Below, one piece after another: positions 57,297 to 64,000 of a stretch of DNA of 64,000 nt (positions are counted from its first letter, which is position 1; every line of letters begins with the position of its first letter). The stretch covers positions 39,467 to 103,466 of the forward strand of contig NZ_BMDZ01000009.1 in assembly GCF_014636235.1 (NCBI RefSeq). The letters run 5' to 3'. Under the pieces are notes generated by a model, which did no database searches, was not told the DNA's origin, and worked only from the letters and a program-made list of their open reading frames with translations. Both the position numbers and the translations under genes were made by a program. The stretch is from Tistrella bauzanensis. Lineage in GTDB: Bacteria > Pseudomonadota > Alphaproteobacteria > Tistrellales > Tistrellaceae.

Positions 57297-57320
57297 TGCG
57301 TGGAACCGATGGGGCCAGGG

Positions 57321-57374
57321 CCGGTTTCAGTCAGGATACCGGTTTCAATCAGGATGCCGGTTTCAATCAGGATG
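57321..57374. repeat. Three 18-bp tandem repeats upstream of rpoH
   Basis: Units CCGGTTTCAATCAGGATG at 57339-57356 and 57357-57374 are identical; the first (57321-57338) differs at two places. About 110 bp upstream of rpoH. Confidence 0.85.
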
Positions 57375-57485
57375 GTGGCAGCACGCTGTGATGATTTTGC
57401 TGGGGCCGGGGTGATCCGCCCGCTCGCCGCACGCGTAAAGGCAGGCATCAAGGCGACAGTCCGCGCAGCATGACGGGAGGCGGCC

Positions 57486-58382
57486 ATGGCCAGTTTCGAC
57501 ATTCAGAACGCGCAGACCGCCGACCGGCAATATGTCCGCCGGTCGATGGCGGTCCCCCTGCTGACGCGTGAGGATGAACAGGATCTGGCACGGGCCTGGC
57601 GCGACCGGGGCGATGTCGATGCCCTGCACCAGCTGGTCCGCGCCTATGCGCGGCTGGTGGTGAGCCTGGCATCGAAGTTTCGCAATTATGCGATGCCGAT
57701 GGGTGATCTGGTCCAGGAAGGCAATGTCGGGCTGATGATGGCGGCCAGCCGCTTCGACCCCGACCGCAATGTGCGTTTTTCGACCTATGCCATGTGGTGG
57801 ATCCGGGCTGCGATCCAGGATTTCATTCTGCGCAATCATTCGATCGTCCGCACCGGCACCACCGCCGGCGACAAGTCCCTGTTCTTCAACCTGCGCCGGT
57901 TGCGGGCCCGGATGGGCGAGGGCACCAATGGCCCGATGAGCCATGAGGCACGGCTGAAGATCGCCGTCGATCTGGGCGTGAGCGTGGAGGCGGTGGAAGC
58001 CATGGAAGGCCGGCTGTCGGTCGCCGATCACTCCCTGAATGCCGGGCTGGACGAGGACGGTGGTGATAGCTGGATCGATTTCCTGGCGGATGACCGGCCG
58101 AGCCCCGAAGAGGTGGTGGTGGAGCTGCGCGACAGCGACACCCGGTCGCGCTGGCTGAAACGCGCCTTGACCGAACTGAGCCAGCGCGAGCGGGTGATCA
58201 TTCATGAACGCCGGCTGCGCGAGGACGCCGTGACCCTGCAGGAGCTGGGCCACGAACTGGGGATCAGCAAGGAGCGGGTCCGCCAGATCGAGCAGCGCGC
58301 CATTGAAAAGCTTCGGACGTCGATCACCCGCCAGATGCGCGAGGCTGATCAACGCCTTCGGATCGAGGCGGTGGCGGGCTGA
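57486..58382 (+). CDS. rpoH: RNA polymerase heat-shock sigma factor (sigma-32)
   Basis: 298 residues. Regions 2.2-2.4 (MGDLVQEGNVGLMMAASRFD, FSTYAMWWIRAAIQDFILRN), the RpoH box (DKSLFFNLRRLR) and region 4.2 (ELGHELGISKERVRQIEQRA) are intact. Alphaproteobacteria often have two rpoH genes; the sequence cannot say which this is. The htpG promoter in the window fits its specificity. Confidence 0.94.
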   Translation: MASFDIQNAQTADRQYVRRSMAVPLLTREDEQDLARAWRDRGDVDALHQLVRAYARLVVSLASKFRNYAMPMGDLVQEGNVGLMMAASRFDPDRNVRFSTYAMWWIRAAIQDFILRNHSIVRTGTTAGDKSLFFNLRRLRARMGEGTNGPMSHEARLKIAVDLGVSVEAVEAMEGRLSVADHSLNAGLDEDGGDSWIDFLADDRPSPEEVVVELRDSDTRSRWLKRALTELSQRERVIIHERRLREDAVTLQELGHELGISKERVRQIEQRAIEKLRTSITRQMREADQRLRIEAVAG

Positions 58383-58715
58383 GCCCGGCCGCCTCAAACG
58401 CGGTTCAGTCTTCCGGCCATCGAGGTTGCCGGTCGGGGATTGGACATACTGTCGCATGTCAAGTATCCCTTGGCCCCGGCCGTTCAGGTCGGGGCCGCTT
58501 TTCGTCTGCACGGCGCGCAACACCCGAAGGATGCCGTCGCCGGGGCGGACCGTCCGCGCCGGGTGAGACCGGGTTGAAGCCGGCGGGCCAATGCAACCCG
58601 ATGGTGACTAAAGCGCTGTTCGGGCGGCTTCGGCGCGAATATGGCGGGGGCGGGTGATAGGCTGAAGGTGCCTGATCGCCGGCTCACCGCCGGCGCCCGA
58701 TCGAAAGGCTCTCCG

Positions 58716-59156
58716 ATGACCACCCGCCCTCCACCACCATCGACCGATCACGCCCCGCCCCCTGAAGGCTTCACGCCGCATTTCCGCGACAGCCCGCTGA
58801 CCGATCCGTGGAAGCCGCTCTGGTCCAGGATCGTGGACCGGACGGTGATCCTGGGGCTGTGGCTGGCGGTGCCCCATACCAATTCACGCGGTCTGGCCCA
58901 TGGCGGCCTGATCTCGGCCCTGGCCGACAATGCCATGGGATTGAGCTGCGCCTTGCAACTGCCCGAGGGGGCGGCACCGCTGACGGTCAGCCTGTCGGTG
59001 GATTTCATCGGCAGCGGCCGGATCGGCCAATGGCTGGCGGTGACGCCGCAGGTGATCCGTGCCGGCGGCACGCTCGGTTTCGCACAATGCCTGGTCACGG
59101 CCGACGGCGCCGCCATCGCCCGCGGCAGCGCCACCTTTCATGTCGCCCGGCGCTGA
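58716..59156 (+). CDS. PaaI-type hotdog thioesterase
   Basis: 146 residues from ATG 58716 (MTTRPPPPSTDHAPPPEGFT). The hotdog motif HTNSRGLAHGGLISALADNA with the HGG...D catalytic residues is present, followed by SVDFIGSGRIGQWL. Hydrolyses acyl-CoA thioesters. A second thioesterase gene follows 45 bp later. Confidence 0.9.
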   Translation: MTTRPPPPSTDHAPPPEGFTPHFRDSPLTDPWKPLWSRIVDRTVILGLWLAVPHTNSRGLAHGGLISALADNAMGLSCALQLPEGAAPLTVSLSVDFIGSGRIGQWLAVTPQVIRAGGTLGFAQCLVTADGAAIARGSATFHVARR

Positions 59157-59201
59157 TATCCCCCACGTCGGCGGCTGCCCGGCAGACCATGGAGACATCC
59201 C

Positions 59202-59693
59202 ATGACCGACACATCCCCTTCCGCCCTTGATGCCCTTGCTCTCGATGCCCTGGGCCAGCGGCTGCGCGGCTTCGTGCTGGCGATGCCCGCGGCCCGGCTG
59301 CTGGGGTTCAGTTTCGTCGAGGTGGCGCCCGGCCGGGTGGTGCTAGACTTGCCGTTCAGGCCCGAGCTTGGCGAGCATCAGGGGCTGTTCCAGGGCGGCA
59401 TCATCGGTGCGCTGATCGATTTCGCCGGCGGGTCCGCCAATGCCACCGGGCTTGGCGCCGATCAGGCGCTGGTGACGCTGGATTACACCGTGAAACTGCT
59501 GCGCCCGGCCCGCGCGGCCGGGCTGCTGGCCCGCGCGCGGGTGATCGATCCGGGCGGCCGCATCGCGGTCAGCGCGGTGGATGTCGTCTGCCGCGACGCC
59601 GACGGGGCCGTGCCGGACGACCGGCCGGTGGCGACGGGGCTGGTCTCCACCCGGCGGGTGGACCTGCGCCCCGGGCGGCCCGCCGGGGTGTGA
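59202..59693 (+). CDS. PaaI-type hotdog thioesterase
   Basis: 163 residues. Hotdog core GEHQGLFQGGIIGALIDFAG and VTLDYTVKLLRPARAAGLLA. Similar in fold to its neighbour but only distantly related in sequence, so they are not a recent duplication. Its stop is 3 bp before the convergent M48 protease stop. Confidence 0.9.
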   Translation: MTDTSPSALDALALDALGQRLRGFVLAMPAARLLGFSFVEVAPGRVVLDLPFRPELGEHQGLFQGGIIGALIDFAGGSANATGLGADQALVTLDYTVKLLRPARAAGLLARARVIDPGGRIAVSAVDVVCRDADGAVPDDRPVATGLVSTRRVDLRPGRPAGV

Positions 59694-59696
59694 TCC

Positions 59697-61247
59697 TCAC
59701 TCGGTGACGATGCGCACTTTCTGGCCGGTTTGGGGATTCTGGCCGGGCTCAAGGCCGTTCAGCAGGCGGAACAGGTCTTCCGGCCGTTCATTCACCGCCA
59801 TGCGCTTGACCAGACTGGCGGTGGTGTCGTTGCGCCCGACCGTGACGATGTCGATGCGCAGCGGCTTGACGGCTCGGGCCTCTGCCTCGGTCAGCCGGCG
59901 GAAGCTGTAGGTGAAGCGGCGCAGGCTGTCTTCCACCTTGGGCAGCACGTTCACCGGGGTGATCAGTTGCAGGCGATAGACCGATTTATCGTCGGCGCGG
60001 ATGATCACCGGGCGCACCTCCAGCGTGGCGCCGCCGCGGTCGCGCACCCGGGCATGGCCGGTGGCGGCATCCAGGCCGTTAATGGTGATCCGCTCGACAT
60101 TCTGAAGCGGCGGCTGGCCCTCGGCGGCACTGCGCGACAGGATCGTGGTCAGGGCCATGCCCTTGGGGGCGGCGCCCATGTCGAACACGAAGCGGGCGCC
60201 ATCGGGGCCATAGCCGGTGATCGCCTCGTCGCTGTTGATGATGACGTAATCTTCCGGGGCCTCGAACGCGAAGCGCAGATCCGGATGCCGGAAACTGCGG
60301 CCGTTGAGCACGCCTTGCGACAGTGACGAGCCATAGATCATGCCGTCGATCGCGTTCAACTGCGGGTCGATGTTGCGCACACCGGTGGCGCCCCCGGCCA
60401 GTTGCACCGCGCGTTCCACCCGTTCGGGCGTGCGCGGATGCGAGGCCATCAGGTTGAACTGCTCGGCCGGGTTGTCCTGCCCGCGCAGGGCGGCCTCATA
60501 GGCCGAATAATCGTTCAGGCGCTGAAGGAAGCTCGCCATCGCGCCGGGGTCATAGCCCGCGGCCTGAAGATAGCGGGTGCCGCGCTCGTCGGCCTCGAAT
60601 TCCTGATCGCGGCTATAGGATTGCAGATAGACCTGGGCGCCCATATTGGCGATCTGGCTGACGACCTCGCTGCCCAGCACCGCGCCCAGCAGGCCGGCGC
60701 CGACCTGGGCGATCATGCCGCTGGTCATCCGCTGGGCTGAATGCCGGCCGGTCACGTGACCGATTTCATGAGCGATCACGCCGGCCAGTTCCGCCTCGTC
60801 GCGCGCCAGCGAGATCAGGCCGCGGGTAACGTGGACATAGCCGCCGGGCAGGGCGAAGGCGTTGACGATCGGGCTGTCGATGATGGTGAAGGTGAAGGGC
60901 TGGTCGGCCATCTCGGTCACCGACATCAGCCGGAAGCCGATATCCTCGACATAGCGCTGGAGCTTCTCATCCTTGTATTCGCCGCCGAAGGCCTCGACCA
61001 GCTTGGGGTGTTCCTCGGCACCCATCCGGGCCGCCTGTTCGTCGCCGACCAGGCTGAAGCCCTGGCCGCCGGCGGGGCTGCCGGCGCAGCCCGCCACCGC
61101 CAGACCGATGGCGGCGGCCCCCATCAGACGGCGCATGCCGTGCTTCAGCCCCCGCCGCGCCGGGCGCGGCACCAGGGCGGACGCCTCCCCATGGCGGGCA
61201 TCTGCGGGTGAGGGGCTGGTAGAGACAGGGCGGACGACTGATGGCAT
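59697..61247 (-). CDS. M48 family metalloprotease, probable lipoprotein
   Basis: 516 residues from ATG 61247 (GAGG 8 nt upstream). A lipobox (GLAVAGC, Cys about 54) follows a positively charged stretch, so an internal ATG at 61136 is a plausible alternative start. The zinc site is HEIGH in VIAHEIGHVTGRHSAQRMTS with Glu in SRDQEFEADERGTRY. A C-terminal LysM-like end (NERPEDLFRLLNGLEPGQNP) is present. Relative of BepA/LoiP, which act in the periplasm on outer-membrane proteins. Confidence 0.9.
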   Translation of the reverse strand: MPSVVRPVSTSPSPADARHGEASALVPRPARRGLKHGMRRLMGAAAIGLAVAGCAGSPAGGQGFSLVGDEQAARMGAEEHPKLVEAFGGEYKDEKLQRYVEDIGFRLMSVTEMADQPFTFTIIDSPIVNAFALPGGYVHVTRGLISLARDEAELAGVIAHEIGHVTGRHSAQRMTSGMIAQVGAGLLGAVLGSEVVSQIANMGAQVYLQSYSRDQEFEADERGTRYLQAAGYDPGAMASFLQRLNDYSAYEAALRGQDNPAEQFNLMASHPRTPERVERAVQLAGGATGVRNIDPQLNAIDGMIYGSSLSQGVLNGRSFRHPDLRFAFEAPEDYVIINSDEAITGYGPDGARFVFDMGAAPKGMALTTILSRSAAEGQPPLQNVERITINGLDAATGHARVRDRGGATLEVRPVIIRADDKSVYRLQLITPVNVLPKVEDSLRRFTYSFRRLTEAEARAVKPLRIDIVTVGRNDTTASLVKRMAVNERPEDLFRLLNGLEPGQNPQTGQKVRIVTE

Positions 61248-61524
61248 GGGCTGGGCCTCGCGGTCAGGGGCGGCTGCGGGCAGGGCTGCTGCAGTGATGA
61301 CATGGGGACGCTCCGCTCAAGATGGCGGCTGCGGCGGTTGCGCGCAACCCGTGGCGGCGTGACAAGGCTGGGGCGATCGCATCCGCCTCCTGTGCCAAAG
61401 CGGTGACCGCCGCTTGCATGACCGGGCTGCGATGGGCGACACTCAGGCGACAGGCGGCGATCGCTGCCTGCGTTGCGGTTGATGGCGCCGCCGCGGTTCT
61501 CCCACCCTTTGGGATACAGTGTCG

Positions 61525-62526
61525 ATGATGGATGCCGGCTCCCGCGATCTTCACCCGCCGATCGAGGCCGATGCCGGCGGGCAACTGGATCTGGGCGATG
61601 GTCATGTGATGTCGTGGGAAGCCTGCGGCCGCCCCGACGGGGTGCCGGTGGTGTTCCTGCATGGGGGGCCAGGCACCGGGGTGGAGCCTGCGCATCGGCG
61701 GTTCTTCGACCCCCGGATCTGGCGGGCGGTGCTGTTCGACCAGCGCGGCTGCGGCCGCTCGACTCCGCATGGCGAAACCCGCGCCAACACCACCGACCAT
61801 CTGGTGGCCGATATCGAACGGCTGCGCCGGCATCTGGGCATCGAGCGCTGGGCGGTGTTCGGCGGGTCCTGGGGCTCGACCCTGGCGCTTGCCTATGCCA
61901 CCACGCACCCTGACCGGGTGACGGCACTGATGCTGCGCGGCATTTTTCTTGGCACCGATGCCGAGGTGGCGTGGTTCCTCCACGATATGGGCCGGTTCTT
62001 CCCCGAAGCCCATGCGGCCTTTCTGGCTCAACTGCCGGTCAGCGCCCGCGCCGATCCGCTGGCGGGTTATCTGCCGCTGTTGATGGACCCGGACCCGCGC
62101 GTGCATGCGCCGGCGGCACGGGCCTGGTCGGGCTATGAAACCGCCTGCGCCACCCTGCGCCCGCCGCCGCCTGCCGCCTTCACCGGCGCGAGCCCTGTGG
62201 CGCTCGATCGCGGGGCGCTGGCGGTGGCGCGGCTGGAGGCGCATTATTTCGCCCATCGCTGCTTCCTGGCCGCGCGGCCGCTGCTCGACCGGATCGCGGG
62301 CGACGAGCGGGTGCGCGAACTGCCGGTGCATATCGCCCAGGGCCGCTATGATGTGATCTGCCCGCCCGACGCCGCCCACCGCCTGGCGGCGACGCTTGGC
62401 GCGCGGGCGGTGCTGGAAATCATCCCCGATGCCGGCCATTCGGCTTTCGAGCCCGGCACCCGCCGTGCCCTGGTCCAGGCCGCCGACCGCTTCGGCCGCC
62501 AGCTTGCCCGCGGCGGGCGCGCCTGA
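61525..62526 (+). CDS. pip: Proline iminopeptidase
   Basis: 333 residues from ATG 61525 (a GTG two codons earlier, 61519, is an alternative). HGGPGTG (oxyanion), nucleophile GGSWGSTLALAYA, Asp in GRYDVICPP and His in DAGHSAF form the S33 peptidase triad. Removes N-terminal proline from peptides. Divergent from the M48 gene. Confidence 0.93.
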   Translation: MMDAGSRDLHPPIEADAGGQLDLGDGHVMSWEACGRPDGVPVVFLHGGPGTGVEPAHRRFFDPRIWRAVLFDQRGCGRSTPHGETRANTTDHLVADIERLRRHLGIERWAVFGGSWGSTLALAYATTHPDRVTALMLRGIFLGTDAEVAWFLHDMGRFFPEAHAAFLAQLPVSARADPLAGYLPLLMDPDPRVHAPAARAWSGYETACATLRPPPPAAFTGASPVALDRGALAVARLEAHYFAHRCFLAARPLLDRIAGDERVRELPVHIAQGRYDVICPPDAAHRLAATLGARAVLEIIPDAGHSAFEPGTRRALVQAADRFGRQLARGGRA

Positions 62527-62642
62527 GGGGCCTTCCGGGAACGCCTTGGGTCTTTCGGGCAAGGGGCTTTCATGATAGGAAAGGTCCAGCCGCCGCCGCG
62601 CCTGTCTGCCTCACCTCAGACGCCACCGCCGCCGCGCCCGGC

Positions 62643-62719
62643 GTCTCCGTAGCTCAGTAGGATAGAGCACAGGATTCCTAATCCTGGGGTCGCAGGTTCG
62701 AATCCTGCCGGGGACGCCA
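62643..62719 (+). tRNA. tRNA-Arg (CCT)
   Basis: 77 bp with encoded CCA. Acceptor GTCTCCG / CGGGGAC, D arm with GCTC...GAGC, anticodon stem CAGGA TTCCTAA TCCTG (anticodon CCT), T arm GCAGG TTCGAAT CCTGC, discriminator G. TTTTT follows directly. The GC content drops sharply downstream, suggesting an island at the 3' end. Confidence 0.96.
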
Positions 62720-63229
62720 GTTTTTCAAGAGCTTAGTTTGTTGCATGTCACGGGCTTTACAGTTTTGCCTGGGCTGGTTTTACAATGGGCTTCATGCAAA
62801 TCTTCATTATGTTCATGAATCTCATCATACTTGTTTCGGGTCTGCTGGGCTTTTTTGCACGGCGAGTACCTGTGAAAGGGGGGGGATTTCTTGAGAGGCA
62901 GAAGCGTCTTTTCTCTATTGGTGGAGGGGGCGTACACGGGGTCTGAGAAACGTGGAGGGTAGGCGCTCCTAGGCGAAATTCACATGGACATCGAGGCAGA
63001 CCCTCTGTCGACACGTGTGAATATCGCAAAGATGAACATCATTTTTGCTTTTTTATTTCCTTGAATTACTCAAAAATTTTCGAATACTTTCTCTTAATTT
63101 AGATTTAATATAATATAGAGGTGTGTATATATACGCCACATATTGTCCTCTTGCTTATGCCTATCCGCATGTTGTATTTTCGAGACTGTGTGCACGCTAG
63201 GTGCTCTCTTGTTTTACTTGAGGCGGTCA
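62720..63229. other. AT-rich region after tRNA-Arg
   Basis: Composition differs clearly from the chromosome. Only one small frame is of interest: 62785-62946 (+), about 53 residues starting MGFMQIFIMFMNLIILVSG with one membrane segment and a GGGG-rich end. I cannot confirm it as a gene. No integrase is seen. Confidence 0.5.
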
Positions 63230-63403
63230 ATGAACCACGATCTGGAATATCTTTTGGAGAGAGCCAAGTCAGTCCGCATGACGGCTCATGACAAAGAAGA
63301 GCAGAGGCGGAGCTTTGTCTATGGGAACACAAATATCGAGAATGGAATCATAACCCGTAAAATGGTCAACGAGGTTATCGAAGGTATAGATAAGCATGGC
63401 TGA
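63230..63403 (+). CDS. Putative Fic antitoxin, 57 aa
   Basis: 57 residues from ATG 63230 (MNHDLEYLLERAKSVRMTAH), with GAGG upstream. It contains EEQRRSFVYGNTNIENG, in which NTNIEN resembles the [S/T]xxxE[G/N] inhibitory motif of class I Fic antitoxins with Asn in the first place. It overlaps the Fic gene by 8 bp, as toxin-antitoxin pairs often do. Confidence 0.65.
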   Translation: MNHDLEYLLERAKSVRMTAHDKEEQRRSFVYGNTNIENGIITRKMVNEVIEGIDKHG

Positions 63404-63923
63404 AGATGATCGGCACTCCAAGACGGATGAGCCTGCATTAATATCTGGTGCCGATGAAAAGGCGCGCCGTGAGATTGCGAACGCTAGTGCGCAGTTTGAC
63501 CTTATGGTGAGTTATATAACGGAGTGGGTGGCTTACACTGACCGCCCATTCCGTTTTCGGCCCTCTATGATATTGGATCTGCAGCGCGCTGCCTTGAATG
63601 GCCTTAGTAGTCATGCGGGAACTTTTAGAGCTTCGTCGGTAACGATTTCGAAATCGGCGCACCAGCCTCCGGGGGCGCATTTAGTTCCTCGCTTGGTGGA
63701 GGATATGTGTGATTATATAAATGACAACTGGAGACAAAAATCAGCGACATATTTGTCTGCATATGTTCTTTGGAGATTAAATTGGATCCATCCGTTTGAT
63801 GATGGAAATGGTAGAACATCAAGAGCGGTATCTTACGTTATACTATGTGTCAAAAGCGGCATTCTTCTGCCGGGTGAGAAGACAATCCCCGAGCAGATTT
63901 CCGCTAATAAAACACCCTATTGA
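63396..63923 (+). pseudogene. Fic family AMP-transferase-type toxin, 3' truncated
   Basis: 175 residues to a TGA at 63921-63923. The Fic motif HPFDDGNGRTSR (132-143) is intact and is preceded by LVPRLVEDMCDYINDNW. Related proteins continue after the IPEQI...PYY region with 20-100 more residues; here sequence identity ends at NKTPY and the DNA turns GC-rich with GAGGCTGTTG. The enzyme core may still fold, but its C-terminus is lost. Confidence 0.65.
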
Positions 63924-64000
63924 GGCTGTTGCCGAATGCCCGCTACCCATGGTTTGACGCCGTCTGCTGACGGCTTGGGAGCTTGGCGGGGGTCTCGCGC
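63922..64000 (+). mobile_element. Possible insertion-sequence end, continues past window
   Basis: GAGGCTGTTGCCGAATGCCC begins exactly where the Fic sequence stops. It resembles the ends of IS5-family elements. GC content rises from the AT-rich island. The other end is outside the window, so this is tentative. Confidence 0.4.

Overview
The window joins two very different pieces of DNA. Positions 1 to about 35,259 are the right-hand part of an integrative and conjugative element (ICE) of the ICEclc type. It ends at an 18-bp copy of the 3' end of a tRNA-Gly gene (attR, 35,242-35,259). From there to about 62,719 the sequence is the chromosome of a GC-rich alphaproteobacterium. The gene set and the order helicase, S4 protein, fdxA, carD, rpoH suggest Rhodospirillales or a relative such as Tistrella; that placement is inference. 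After a tRNA-Arg(CCT) gene the composition turns AT-rich and a second, small island begins, carrying a Fic-type toxin that looks cut by an insertion sequence.

The ICE is transcribed almost entirely on the minus strand. Its conserved right end reads alpA, parA, a HicA-like gene at the position of ICEclc shi, parB, DUF2857, STY4528, TIGR03761, DUF3158 (inrR-like), ssb, topB. Three near-identical palindromes lie upstream of topB and of the TIGR03761 gene. An outward-facing promoter with a perfect -10 lies about 70 bp inside attR, where ICEclc has Pcirc. A metal cargo sits between topB and the small-gene module: a CDF transporter, a broken sterol desaturase gene, cadR, a four-HMA-domain cadA, lspA, and a 52-residue exported peptide with three CC pairs. 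MerR-type promoters with 19-bp spacers control this cargo.

Positions 1-17.5 kb hold the ICE small-gene module: helicase, adenine methyltransferase, DUF3275, DUF932, a duplicated DUF3577/STY4534 protein, DUF3085, XF1762 and several proteins of unknown function. Most of these genes have a similar structured leader (a CCACCC box followed by G/C hairpins just before the ribosome site), and three have an additional far-upstream hairpin block with covarying stems. A Tn3-family mercury transposon (9,387-12,876; merR, merT, merP, merA and a wrecked tnpA) sits inside DUF3085. It is flanked by a 5-bp target duplication, and removing it restores the reading frame exactly.

The chromosomal part starts with a branched-chain-type ABC importer operon (livG, acyl-CoA ligase, livH, livM, livK, livF, phenylacetate-CoA-ligase-like gene), divergent from an alpha/beta hydrolase. 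Then come acnA, an MFS transporter, htpG (with a sigma-32-like promoter), a Suv3-like helicase coupled to an S4 RNA-binding protein, fdxA, carD, rpoH, two PaaI-type thioesterases, an M48 lipoprotein protease, proline iminopeptidase and tRNA-Arg. Apart from the repeats and terminators noted, this part is ordinary housekeeping DNA.
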